Assembly: GCA_015057315.1 (NCBI GenBank)
Contig: SVER01000017.1
Coordinates: 1 to 33,619 of the forward strand
Length of the DNA: 33,619 nucleotides
From: Pseudobutyrivibrio ruminis
Lineage (GTDB): Bacteria > Bacillota > Clostridia > Lachnospirales > Lachnospiraceae
Direction of reading: 5' to 3'
Under the pieces are notes generated by a model. The model was not told the DNA's origin, did no database searches, and saw nothing but the letters and a program-made list of their open reading frames with translations. The translations under genes were made by a program, and so were the position numbers. Below, in pieces: positions 21,858 to 29,022 of the stretch (positions are counted from its first letter, which is position 1; each line of letters starts with the position of its first letter).

Positions 21858-21892
21858 AAACGATGAGTTAAAACTGAAATAAATCGAAAATG

Positions 21893-21921
21893 TTGAAATA
21901 AGAATAAAAACATGATATAAT
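21893..21921 (+). promoter_or_regulatory. Promoter P3
   Basis: TTGAAA (21893-21898), 17 bp, TATAAT (21916-21921), starting 36 bp after the last CRISPR repeat. It drives the third leader hairpin and the 22-28 kb operon. It lacks the TGTATATACA palindrome seen at P1 and P2. Confidence 0.7.
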
Positions 21922-21956
21922 TCACCCGTTATTATAAATATTAAAGGTGTAATTAA

Positions 21957-22008
21957 TGAGCGTTTAACTGCCCCGTAGTGGGGTTAATGAGTTAAGCGCT
22001 CTTTTTTT
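21957..22008 (+). terminator. Leader hairpin with U-tract, copy 3
   Basis: GAGCG (21958-21962) with CGCTC (21997-22001), TTAAC (21964-21968) with GTTAA (21991-21995), CCCC (21971-21974) with GGGG (21980-21983), then seven T. The middle arm changes from CTAAC/GTTAG in copies 1-2 to TTAAC/GTTAA, a compensatory pair change. Confidence 0.72.
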
Positions 22009-22037
22009 GTGCCAAAGTTTCAAAAAGGAAAGGAAAG

Positions 22038-22190
22038 ATGACGAAAACAGAATTATTGCATGCAGATCGGTGTGTAAAGAATCTGAGTAGTGATTTTGAT
22101 GCAGCAGTCGATAGTGGAAACACAAGACTGGCAGCTCACATCATTCAGACAATTCAGTTAATCACTGGTCTAACAAAGAAAGCTATCTAG
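22038..22190 (+). CDS. Unknown small helical protein (50 aa)
   Basis: ATG 22038 after AAAGGAAAGG. Helical, with DFDAAVDSGNTRLAAHIIQT. Short proteins of this build recur on Clostridia mobile elements; no function assigned. First gene behind P3 and leader copy 3. Confidence 0.55.
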   Translation: MTKTELLHADRCVKNLSSDFDAAVDSGNTRLAAHIIQTIQLITGLTKKAI

Positions 22191-22208
22191 TAGAACTTTC
22201 TTAACCAA

Positions 22209-22251
22209 AGCCAAAAGGCAAACTATTAAATTAGTCGGCCTTATGGCTGAC
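22209..22251 (+). promoter_or_regulatory. Four-arm intergenic RNA element, copy 17
   Basis: A1 GCC (22210-22212), AAGGC (22215-22219) with GCCTT (22238-22242), loop with ACTATTAA; B hairpin GTCGGCC (22234-22240) with GGCTGAC (22245-22251), 7 bp including one G-U. Confidence 0.7.
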
Positions 22252-22265
22252 GGAAAGGAAAGATT

Positions 22266-22916
22266 ATGGAACTTGTATTTGCAAGGACGCTTCTGGAAGA
22301 CGATGAGCTTCTACAGAAAGCAAAGAGTGCCTGTTCAAGCCTAAATGGATTGAATTATGCGCCCTGTAGCATTGACTACAAAGTGTATGAGTACCAAGTA
22401 GCCTATACAACTGTAAGAGGCAACTATCATACTTATACAGGCTATTATGTAGGAACTAGCAAGTATGATATCGAATTTGAGGATGTTGAAAATGACCAAC
22501 GTATTGAAATGTTGGTTAAACCTCTAAGAGATAAGTACTGCACCCTTCATGGAGTGAATTACTTCAGACAAATCGGAAAAGTCATTTATGAGTATCAGAA
22601 AGGCAAGTCATTCATTGACAGCTGTACATCTGAAGATAATGAGCTGATTGAAAAGCTTAAGAAGGTACATCCTAAGAACTTGTGTCTTGGTGGTGTGAAC
22701 CTGGTTCTTTGGGTAATTGATTACACTTATAAGACTTCAAGAGGAAATCCGAAGGTAAGAGAGGCGTTTACAGTAGCAAACGCAGATGAGTCTGCAGCGA
22801 TTAAGGCTGTTGAGGCAAATATTAAGAAGTTCAACGAAGCTCACAAGTATAGAGAATTGATTGACGTTAACATTCCAGTTAATTCAGGAGTACTTGGACA
22901 CGTTAAAGTAGCGTGA
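22266..22916 (+). CDS. Unknown protein with possible internal duplication (216 aa)
   Basis: ATG 22266 after GGAAAGGAAAGATT. Two segments resemble each other: EYQVAYTTVRGNYHTYTGYY (around residues 39-58) and VIDYTYKTSRGNPKVREAF (about 158-176), each following a 'L-N-Y/N-L' helix end, suggesting a duplicated beta domain. Soluble, no catalytic motif recognised. Confidence 0.6.
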   Translation: MELVFARTLLEDDELLQKAKSACSSLNGLNYAPCSIDYKVYEYQVAYTTVRGNYHTYTGYYVGTSKYDIEFEDVENDQRIEMLVKPLRDKYCTLHGVNYFRQIGKVIYEYQKGKSFIDSCTSEDNELIEKLKKVHPKNLCLGGVNLVLWVIDYTYKTSRGNPKVREAFTVANADESAAIKAVEANIKKFNEAHKYRELIDVNIPVNSGVLGHVKVA

Positions 22917-22979
22917 GACAATTAAATAATTTCTTTCATTTAGCCTGCTTGATGCAGGTTGCAGCAAGATAAGGGCTTT

Positions 22980-23098
22980 ATTGCGAAGGCACCTATCGTA
23001 TAAGAATTAGGAAGGGCGAAGCTGTGTAAAAGGAATACGCCAATATTGATAAGCATATTGCTGTATCAGTAGGAAGAATGTTTCTTGATCCGTTTTAG
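22980..23098 (+). pseudogene. Possible short gene remnant with an in-frame stop
   Basis: One frame reads YCEGTYRIRIRKGEAV, a TAA stop, then KEYANIDKHIAVSVGRMFL and a final TAG. Residue composition looks coding on both sides of the stop, but it is short. A CCTGC/GCAGG hairpin lies at about 22943-22957. The rest of this 210-bp gap holds nothing I recognise. Confidence 0.25.
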
Positions 23099-23127
23099 CA
23101 AAATATTTGCGAAAGACGGAAAAAGAA

Positions 23128-24267
23128 ATGAAAGGAATAACAGAACTTCTGCTTAATGCTCCAACAGGAAACATTGCAGATAGCATAGCAAAAGCTGATT
23201 ATCAGATTAAAACTCACAGTAGAATATTATGTAGTATCTCAGGAGGATGGGATTCTACGATTATGATGGATTTACTAACAAAACTTGATACGGAAGGAAA
23301 AATCACTTATGTCTGGTATGATACTGGACTTGTCTATAAGGCAGAGAAGGAACATCTTGATTATCTTGAAAACCGATATGGTGTAAAGATAGTTCGAAAG
23401 AAGGCTTACGAGCCGATTCCTCTTGCTGTTAAAAGACACGGATATCCATTCTTAAACAAGCGAGCAAGTGAATATATCATGAGATTGCAGATGCATTCGT
23501 TTGATTTTACTTCAGATGATTCTATTGAGGTTTTAAGAGAAAGATATTGCAAGAGGGCAGAGGGAGATGACCTTAAAACTTGTGTGAACTACATGAAAGA
23601 GTATGGTAAGCCACCGAAGGGCTGGGCCTATAGAGATGGATATTTCTATAATGGCTGTGTATCGGCATTAGAGTGGTGGTGTAACTGTAGTAAGGACTGT
23701 GGTGAAAATTCTCAATGTAATATCAATCACAATAAGTGGTTAAAAGAATTCTTGATGGAAAATCCACCAGAATTCAAAATATCGGCTTTATGCTGTAAAT
23801 ACGCAAAGAAGATGGCTGCGTATGAAATACTAAAAGAAGGTGACTATGATCTGAATATCATTGGAATTCGTAAAGGTGAAGGAGGCGTTAGAGCTCAAAT
23901 ACAATCATGCTATACGGAAACAGGAAGTGGACCAGATATCTATAGACCTATATTTTGGTATTCCGAGGAAGATAAAATAGAGTATACAAAATATTATGAT
24001 ATTCATTTATCAGATTGTTATATAAAGTGGAATCTTCCAAGGACAGGGTGTTGTCTTTGCCCGTACGCTTTACCTTCAAACTTTGCGAAGGAAGAAGAAG
24101 CGGTTGCAAAGCATGACCCACAATTGTATAAGGCTGTAAAGAACGTATTTGCCCCTTCCTACGAATATACAAACCGATATAGAGAGTTTGTAAAGAAGAA
24201 GGATAAAGAGGTATTTTACGAGAAATATGGCTTTACACAAATTACACTAGAAGATTTGATTGCATAA
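23128..24267 (+). CDS. PAPS-reductase/ATP-pyrophosphatase family protein with Cys clusters (379 aa)
   Basis: ATG 23128 chosen; a TTG at 23107 is in frame. The PP-loop ILCSISGGWDSTIMMDLL (residues 33-50) marks the adenine-nucleotide alpha-hydrolase superfamily (PAPS reductase, DndC and related), enzymes that adenylate or reduce using ATP or PAPS. Cysteine clusters follow: WWCNCSKDCGENSQCN (about 184-199), SALCCKY, and TGCCLCPYA near residue 310, consistent with an iron-sulfur cluster as in DndC-like proteins. No dnd partner genes are adjacent, so phosphorothioation cannot be claimed. Stand-alone members of this family are common on phages and plasmids, and their substrate is not known. Confidence 0.75.
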   Translation: MKGITELLLNAPTGNIADSIAKADYQIKTHSRILCSISGGWDSTIMMDLLTKLDTEGKITYVWYDTGLVYKAEKEHLDYLENRYGVKIVRKKAYEPIPLAVKRHGYPFLNKRASEYIMRLQMHSFDFTSDDSIEVLRERYCKRAEGDDLKTCVNYMKEYGKPPKGWAYRDGYFYNGCVSALEWWCNCSKDCGENSQCNINHNKWLKEFLMENPPEFKISALCCKYAKKMAAYEILKEGDYDLNIIGIRKGEGGVRAQIQSCYTETGSGPDIYRPIFWYSEEDKIEYTKYYDIHLSDCYIKWNLPRTGCCLCPYALPSNFAKEEEAVAKHDPQLYKAVKNVFAPSYEYTNRYREFVKKKDKEVFYEKYGFTQITLEDLIA

Positions 24268-24280
24268 GATAATTTTATAA

Positions 24281-24335
24281 AGTCCTTTAAGGGCAATTCT
24301 TAGTTTAAGGAGAGCCCTAAAGTGGGTTCTCCTTG
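24281..24335 (+). promoter_or_regulatory. Four-arm intergenic RNA element, copy 18
   Basis: CTTTAAGGGC (24285-24294) pairs with GCCCTAAAG (24314-24322) with one bulged T. B hairpin GGAGAGCCC (24309-24317) with GGGTTCTCC (24324-24332), 9 bp with one G-U. Confidence 0.75.
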
Positions 24336-24359
24336 TTTGTTAGAAAGAGAGGAAAACCT

Positions 24360-25331
24360 ATGACAAAGGAAGAATTACTAAGAGTTGTTAGAAATAACAA
24401 TTCAACCATTTTTGAATTTCCTGAAAGAGGGGATTTCGGCTCTAATAAGTGGAGAGGAAATACATCGGGATATGTGATCGCTAGCTTAATTGATAAGTAT
24501 AAAGCAAAGTTTCTATGTGAGGCTTTTGCAGGCGGTGGGACAGGTTCTGATGTGGCAGCTTGTATGCAGATTGATTACCAGGGTTTTGATTTATTTCCTA
24601 CAAGAGATAATATCAGACCCTTGGATGTTGTTAATGATGATGTGCCAGATGAAATATCTGAAGCCGACTTGGTATTTGCACATCCACCTTATTACAACAT
24701 GATTCAGTATGCTGGCAAAATGTATCCTGATCCAACAGGTGAGCTGAAACATAAAGATATGTCTTATATGACTTATGATGACTTCGTAAAGGCTATGAAT
24801 AAATGGCTTTGCCGATGGTTTGCTTCGCTTTCTGGCGGTGCATACTTTGCGGTTCAAGTCGGAGATATGCGTAAGAATGGTGTATTTAAAAGCATGTTAC
24901 TTGATATGGTTCATCTGAATGTTGTTCAGATTATTCATAAAAAGCAATATAACACTATGTCAGCAAGTCGTACCTATAACAGTAGTAATTTCTATTTCAT
25001 TGAGCATGAGGATATTGTGGTTATGAGAAAAGAATTAAGCTACATTTTAGGAATCGAAATGCCGAAGAAGTATGAGATAGATATTAGAAACAGTAAGACA
25101 GCCACATGGAATCAAGCAATTCATACTGTTATGGAAAATATGGATGGACGTAATAAGCCTATTCATTTAAAGCAGTTATATGAGGCGTTTGACGGGTATG
25201 AAAAGGCTAAAGCTAATCAGCATTACAAAGAGAAGATAAGACAGACTCTACAAATGAGCAAACTGTATAATTCCTTGGGAAATGGCTATTGGCAATTGGC
25301 TTCAAGAAATGTAAAATTAAACGTGGCATAA
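24360..25331 (+). CDS. DNA N-methyltransferase with HPPY motif (323 aa)
   Basis: ATG 24360 after AGAGAGGAAAACCT. The SAM-binding motif FLCEAFAGGGTGSDVA (51-66) precedes the catalytic motif LVFAHPPYYN (104-113), the opposite order to the methyltransferase at 6502. HPPY replaces the usual D/N/S-PPY. A C-terminal part of about 90 residues with basic patches may bind DNA. No cognate nuclease is adjacent, though an HNH endonuclease lies 0.8 kb downstream. It ends 2 nt before the next start, so the two are translationally coupled. Confidence 0.8.
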   Translation: MTKEELLRVVRNNNSTIFEFPERGDFGSNKWRGNTSGYVIASLIDKYKAKFLCEAFAGGGTGSDVAACMQIDYQGFDLFPTRDNIRPLDVVNDDVPDEISEADLVFAHPPYYNMIQYAGKMYPDPTGELKHKDMSYMTYDDFVKAMNKWLCRWFASLSGGAYFAVQVGDMRKNGVFKSMLLDMVHLNVVQIIHKKQYNTMSASRTYNSSNFYFIEHEDIVVMRKELSYILGIEMPKKYEIDIRNSKTATWNQAIHTVMENMDGRNKPIHLKQLYEAFDGYEKAKANQHYKEKIRQTLQMSKLYNSLGNGYWQLASRNVKLNVA

Positions 25332-25333
25332 AG

Positions 25334-25771
25334 ATGGGAGATGACAAAAAAATGGATATTAGTAAATATAAAAAGCCTATACACTACGTTTGTCCGAAGT
25401 GTGGGGCTGATATGACTTTCAATGGCTATGAGTTAGTTAAGAGAAAGCAAAGTCTCGCTAAAGAAGCGGAAGTAATAAAAACTAAAATGAGAAATCACGA
25501 GAATGAATTCGGAAAGAAAGATGCATATTATGGCAAGCTTGTAAAAGAGCTTAAGGATACAACTAATAGGCTTATTGAAGCTAAAAACGAAGTATCAATG
25601 GCCAGCGATATTGCTAATCGTGAAGTCTTTGAAGTATTTAAGCAGCTTGTAAAAGCTGAAGTAGGAGCTGAAAAGTTTGCAAAGCTTATTATTGAGGCAG
25701 AGGAAACGGTAAGCTACTCTGATAAAGACTTGGCAAAGCAGAAGTTTACTAATTATCAGGATATTGGCTAA
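25334..25771 (+). CDS. Unknown protein with N-terminal CxxC and coiled helix (145 aa)
   Basis: ATG 25334 starts 2 nt after the methyltransferase stop; ATG 25352, with GGGAG 11 nt upstream, is an alternative. Residues 19-28 (VCPKCGADMT) form half of a zinc-ribbon-like motif, followed by a long charged helical region (about 35-105) likely to be coiled coil. Could be a partner of the methyltransferase; no family recognised. Confidence 0.6.
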   Translation: MGDDKKMDISKYKKPIHYVCPKCGADMTFNGYELVKRKQSLAKEAEVIKTKMRNHENEFGKKDAYYGKLVKELKDTTNRLIEAKNEVSMASDIANREVFEVFKQLVKAEVGAEKFAKLIIEAEETVSYSDKDLAKQKFTNYQDIG

Positions 25772-25802
25772 TACAAAGTAACTTAAGTACCCTTGACGAA
25801 GG

Positions 25803-25847
25803 CACCTTTTAAGGTGAGTTTTTTATAAACCACCTGACGAGGTGGCT
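25803..25847 (+). promoter_or_regulatory. Four-arm intergenic RNA element, copy 19
   Basis: A1 CACCTT (25803-25808) with AAGGTG (25811-25816); AGGTGAGTTT (25812-25821) with AAACCACCT (25827-25835) with one bulged A; B hairpin CCACC (25830-25834) with GGTGG (25841-25845). Confidence 0.72.
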
Positions 25848-25865
25848 AATGAAAGGAAAGAAAAA

Positions 25866-26117
25866 ATGTGTAAATCAAAAATGGAAGATCTGAACAACCA
25901 TTTATTTGAAGCGTTAGAAAGACTTAACGATTTAGAAGCTGGCGATGTAGAAGGCTTAGAATTTGAAACAAAGCGAGCTAAAAGCGTATGCTCAGTAGCA
26001 AAAGAAATCATTAAAGGCGCTAATTGCGTTGTTAATGCAGCTAGAGTTAAGTCTGATATGTTAAGTGCAGATGTGCAGATTCCTGCATATTTAGGAATAG
26101 AGGTTAGCAATGGCTAG
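25866..26117 (+). CDS. Unknown small phage-type protein (83 aa)
   Basis: ATG 25866 after GAAAGGAAAGAAAA; the longer frame to 25842 is the element. Two helices (MEDLNNHLFEALERLNDLEA and ETKRAKSVCSVAKEIIKGAN) resemble small proteins found beside HNH genes in Clostridia phages. It overlaps the HNH gene by 8 nt and is cotranscribed with it. Function unknown. Confidence 0.65.
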   Translation: MCKSKMEDLNNHLFEALERLNDLEAGDVEGLEFETKRAKSVCSVAKEIIKGANCVVNAARVKSDMLSADVQIPAYLGIEVSNG

Positions 26118-26892
26118 GTTGTATTCTGAAGTCCATTATAATTGGGTTTCAGATAATATCAAAAATTGCAGCAGTATCAAGGAACTCTATGAACTATCTT
26201 TAAAAGAACTCGACTGGAATATTTCTTTAAATCAATTCAAATCATATCTCAAAAATCATAAACTTAATACCGGCTATAAGCGAACCAAGGATGATGCTAA
26301 AGTGTTCTGGAATAAGCAAAGATTAAATTGGCTTAGAGAGAATGCGCCAGGGCGTTCAAGAAAAGAAATTTTGGAGCTTTGGAACAAGGCACATCCAAAC
26401 GAACAACTTGCTCTTAATCAGATTATTGCTGCTATGAAGAATAAGCATATTACAAATGGCAGAGATACAAGATTTGAAAAAGGGCATAAGTGCGAATATG
26501 GTTGGAAAAAAGGGCAGAGGCCTAGTATAGCTACAGAGTTTAAAAAAGGCAATGTACCACATAATCAAAAACCTATTGGAACTATATCAGTTAGAACTGA
26601 TAAAAACGGTATTCCTTACAGATGGATTAAGATAGGAGATAATAAGTGGGAAATGTACCATAGGCATATTTGGAAAAAGACTTATGGTGAAGTGCCAAGT
26701 GGAATGGTTATAACCTTCAAGGATGGTAATCAGGAACATTGTGAGATAAATAATCTTGCATTGATTACAAAAGAAGAAAATGTAGCCATTATGAGATTTA
26801 GAATGACAAAGAATAGAACAGCAGAGCAGTTTGAAGCCATTAAGACGATTACTGATATTGGTTTTAAAATTAAAGAGTTACAAACTGCATAA
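26110..26892 (+). CDS. HNH endonuclease (260 aa)
   Basis: Starts by overlapping the 83-aa gene. N-terminal part (residues 1-115) contains two helix-turn-helix-like repeats (VSDNIKNCSSIKELYELS and WLRENAPGRSRKEILELW) of the kind seen in phage and homing HNH nucleases. The nuclease core is at about 178-225: WEMYHRHIWKKTYGEVPSGM, then ITFKDGNQEHCEINNLALIT, with His-His-Asn residues in the expected beta-beta-alpha metal layout. Likely nicks or cuts DNA as a free-standing homing-type or phage enzyme. Confidence 0.82.
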   Translation: MARLYSEVHYNWVSDNIKNCSSIKELYELSLKELDWNISLNQFKSYLKNHKLNTGYKRTKDDAKVFWNKQRLNWLRENAPGRSRKEILELWNKAHPNEQLALNQIIAAMKNKHITNGRDTRFEKGHKCEYGWKKGQRPSIATEFKKGNVPHNQKPIGTISVRTDKNGIPYRWIKIGDNKWEMYHRHIWKKTYGEVPSGMVITFKDGNQEHCEINNLALITKEENVAIMRFRMTKNRTAEQFEAIKTITDIGFKIKELQTA

Positions 26893-26903
26893 CTCGTATG
26901 TAA

Positions 26904-26959
26904 ACACCAAAGAAGGTGAAATTATTATTTATTTAATAACCACCTTCTAGGGTGGTTAT
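26904..26959 (+). promoter_or_regulatory. Four-arm intergenic RNA element, copy 20
   Basis: A1 CACC (26905-26908). AGAAGGTG (26911-26918) pairs with CACCTTCT (26941-26948), 8 bp perfect across a 22-nt A/U loop. B hairpin TAACCACC (26937-26944) with GGTGGTTA (26951-26958). Confidence 0.75.
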
Positions 26960-26975
26960 GTATGGAGGAAAAACA

Positions 26976-27557
26976 ATGAAATTAGTTAATTTAGTTACAA
27001 TAATGCACAATGATATGGATTCAATTATTCTTAAGGTGAAAGAAGGCCGTGAGATGGATTTGGTTTGTCTTGGATACTTTAACGGTGACGAGACAATGAT
27101 TAGACTTACAAAGGGAGACTCACATACATGTACCATCTGGAAGAAAGACAATAACCATTATAGTTGGAGTTGGGGAAAAGATGGATACACACTTGTTTCA
27201 GATGATATGACAAAGAGACGGAAGCTCATAGAGGAATGTATCATTGATGATATGGGTGTATGTATGGAAGGTCCAAGTAATCTTATGGCTAAGACATTAT
27301 TTTTAGAAGTGCCTGAGAAGGTTACAGATGTATTTAAACTTATGAACGATACTTGCTGTCATAAGAACGATACATTTTGGAAGCACTTTAAGAATAAAAA
27401 TGACTTCATGAATAGATTAAGCGCTTTAGGTTATGCTGAAGACAGCATCAAGGAGATTGAGAGATATACAGCTCCTAATGGCTGTAAGGTGGAAATTTAC
27501 AAGGCAGAGAAGATTAATCGCTTTAGTAATGCACTATCTGCAGCAATAATTGCATAA
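26976..27557 (+). CDS. Unknown soluble protein (193 aa)
   Basis: ATG 26976 after TGGAGGAAAAACA; the longer frame to 26952 overlaps the B2 arm. Acidic and methionine-rich, with WSWGKDGYTLV near residue 68. No membrane segment, no recognised family. Lies alone between copies 20 and 21. Confidence 0.6.
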   Translation: MKLVNLVTIMHNDMDSIILKVKEGREMDLVCLGYFNGDETMIRLTKGDSHTCTIWKKDNNHYSWSWGKDGYTLVSDDMTKRRKLIEECIIDDMGVCMEGPSNLMAKTLFLEVPEKVTDVFKLMNDTCCHKNDTFWKHFKNKNDFMNRLSALGYAEDSIKEIERYTAPNGCKVEIYKAEKINRFSNALSAAIIA

Positions 27558-27574
27558 ATCTACTCCATGAGTAG

Positions 27575-27625
27575 TCACCATAGGTGGTATTAAATTTATT
27601 TTAAGCCACCTATTCCGGTGGCTTT
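27575..27625 (+). promoter_or_regulatory. Four-arm intergenic RNA element, copy 21
   Basis: A1 CACC (27576-27579). ATAGGTGG (27580-27587) pairs with CCACCTAT (27606-27613), 8 bp perfect. B hairpin GCCACC (27605-27610) with GGTGGC (27617-27622), then TTTATT. Last copy in the window. Confidence 0.75.
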
Positions 27626-27637
27626 ATTGGAGGAAAA

Positions 27638-28228
27638 ATGAAGAATATCTTAAGAAAAATAAGAAGAACCATAATAATACTTATTGTTATTGCAGCATTG
27701 ACATCGCTGAATACTATAAGAGATTCAGATAACTTTGAACTTTATAGACCAGGATTCGACTTAGATAGCGAATTACAGGCAATGCTACCTTGTTGTTCAC
27801 AAGAACTTTATGTTGGAAACTGGGGCGTATTAAGAGCATCAGAAGACGAACTGTTTGCAATGTATTGTGAATCACAATCTGAAGAAAATGAAGCATTTAG
27901 ACAACTATATGCGAAAGAGGGAATGGCTGGACTCACAGATCCTAATTGCAGAGTTATTTATATTATCCAAGGCGATGATTATAATGCAAAAAGGGCTCTA
28001 CCACATGAAATTGGTCACGCAGCAGATATAAATCATGAATGTAATGGTATTAAGCCTTCTCAGACAGAAGAATTTAAAAAGATTTATGAGCAGGAGGCGG
28101 CTGGATATGCTCAGATGTCACCTGAAGAGTTCTTTGCTGAGGTTTATGCTGGTTTAGTTAGTCCTTATGATTTTGGTCTGCCAGAAACACCGCTTGCAGA
28201 TGAATATGTATCTCAGTATGTCTATTAG
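27638..28228 (+). CDS. Membrane-anchored zinc metallopeptidase, lethal-factor-like (196 aa)
   Basis: ATG 27638 after TGGAGGAAAA. Residues 1-26 are a basic start and a hydrophobic helix (TIIILIVIAALTSL), an uncleaved anchor or signal peptide placing the rest outside the cell. The zinc site is LPHEIGHAAD (121-130: His123, Glu124, His127), with a likely third ligand in EEFFAEVY (Glu164 or Glu168), the pattern of small gluzincins related to the anthrax lethal factor catalytic domain. Cys52, Cys53 and Cys104 could form a disulfide. Substrate unknown. Could act on surface proteins or as a secreted effector. Confidence 0.75.
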   Translation: MKNILRKIRRTIIILIVIAALTSLNTIRDSDNFELYRPGFDLDSELQAMLPCCSQELYVGNWGVLRASEDELFAMYCESQSEENEAFRQLYAKEGMAGLTDPNCRVIYIIQGDDYNAKRALPHEIGHAADINHECNGIKPSQTEEFKKIYEQEAAGYAQMSPEEFFAEVYAGLVSPYDFGLPETPLADEYVSQYVY

Positions 28229-28289
28229 CCTATAACAAAATAAACCTAAAATTGAAAATATGATATAATCAACGAAAGGTGGGATTTTT

Positions 28290-28847
28290 GTGGAGGCACG
28301 AAAAATGGTAGATAGAAATGGTCTCTCGGTAGAAGAAATATTTGAAAAAGAAGAGCATGTTGAGTTAATAGATGGAGAAATAGTGATAACTGATTTCACT
28401 TCATCTGAACACAACAATGCTGTCTTAGAGATTGCTACAGCCTTCAAGTTTTACATAAAAGAGCATAACGGGAAATGCCAAGTGCGTACAGACACTGTTT
28501 TGCTCTATTGTGATGAAATACTTGAACAGGAAGAAAAAAATCGTTTTGAGCCAGATGTTATGGTTATATGTGAGCCTGATGGAATAAAGTCAGACGGTGT
28601 TCATGTAACACCTTTATTTATCGCGGAGGTTACATCGCCATCGACAAGAAAAAACGATTTTGGCATAAAAGCATATATATATGGTCAGATGGGAGTGAGA
28701 GAGTATTGGGTAGTTGATCTACAAAATACATCTGTTACAGTCTATAGAGCTGATAATGATTTTGCTCCTGAGACATACTTGCACTGTGACAAATTAAATG
28801 TGTCAGTGTACGAGAATCTGGAGATAGATTTTTCAAGTATATTCTAA
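28290..28847 (+). CDS. Uma2-family (DUF820) PD-(D/E)XK nuclease-like protein (185 aa)
   Basis: GTG 28290 is used; ATG 28305 is an alternative. The Uma2 pattern is clear: EHVELIDGEIVI (residues 22-33), then FEPDVMVICEP (about 91-101), PLFIAEVTSPSTRKNDFGIK (111-130) with the E-V-x-S-P-S-T-R core, and YGQMGVREYWVVDL (134-147). The Asp of PDV and Glu of AEV are the expected catalytic acids. Uma2 proteins are presumed nucleases, usually multicopy and of unclear role; the family is abundant in cyanobacteria but also present in Firmicutes. TATAAT at 28264-28269 may be its promoter. Confidence 0.85.
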   Translation: MEARKMVDRNGLSVEEIFEKEEHVELIDGEIVITDFTSSEHNNAVLEIATAFKFYIKEHNGKCQVRTDTVLLYCDEILEQEEKNRFEPDVMVICEPDGIKSDGVHVTPLFIAEVTSPSTRKNDFGIKAYIYGQMGVREYWVVDLQNTSVTVYRADNDFAPETYLHCDKLNVSVYENLEIDFSSIF

Positions 28848-28852
28848 AAATT

Positions 28853-28902
28853 AAGAAACTCGATTTGCTATCCAATTAATAGCTGATGAGTTTCTTTTTT
28901 TT
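28853..28902 (+). terminator. Intrinsic terminator after the Uma2 gene
   Basis: AAGAAACTC (28853-28861) pairs with GAGTTTCTT (28888-28896), followed by TTTTTT. Confidence 0.8.
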
Positions 28903-28928
28903 GTATATACAATCAATATGCGACAATA
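28901..28928. promoter_or_regulatory. TTGTATATACAA palindrome plus 16-bp motif, copy 1
   Basis: TTGTATATACAA (28901-28912), also seen near P1 and P2, directly adjoins TCAATATGCGACAATA (28913-28928). The latter recurs at 29558 and, inverted, at 31398 and (13 bp) 31453. Confidence 0.55.
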
Positions 28929-29022
28929 GATTGTATATAAACACCTCTCTCACTTTACTTTTTGGCTATACAAAAGCATAATTAAAAGAAAAGGATACTA
29001 TAATATAATCAAGGGAAGGGCT

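Noticed and set aside
1585..27625. Four-arm elements as integron attC-type recombination sites
   Set aside because: They are variable, structured and mostly one per gene, as attC sites are, but the conserved part is the central loop rather than outer GTTRRRY/RYYYAAC cores, and no integron-type integrase with adjacent attI is seen. Kept only as an alternative.
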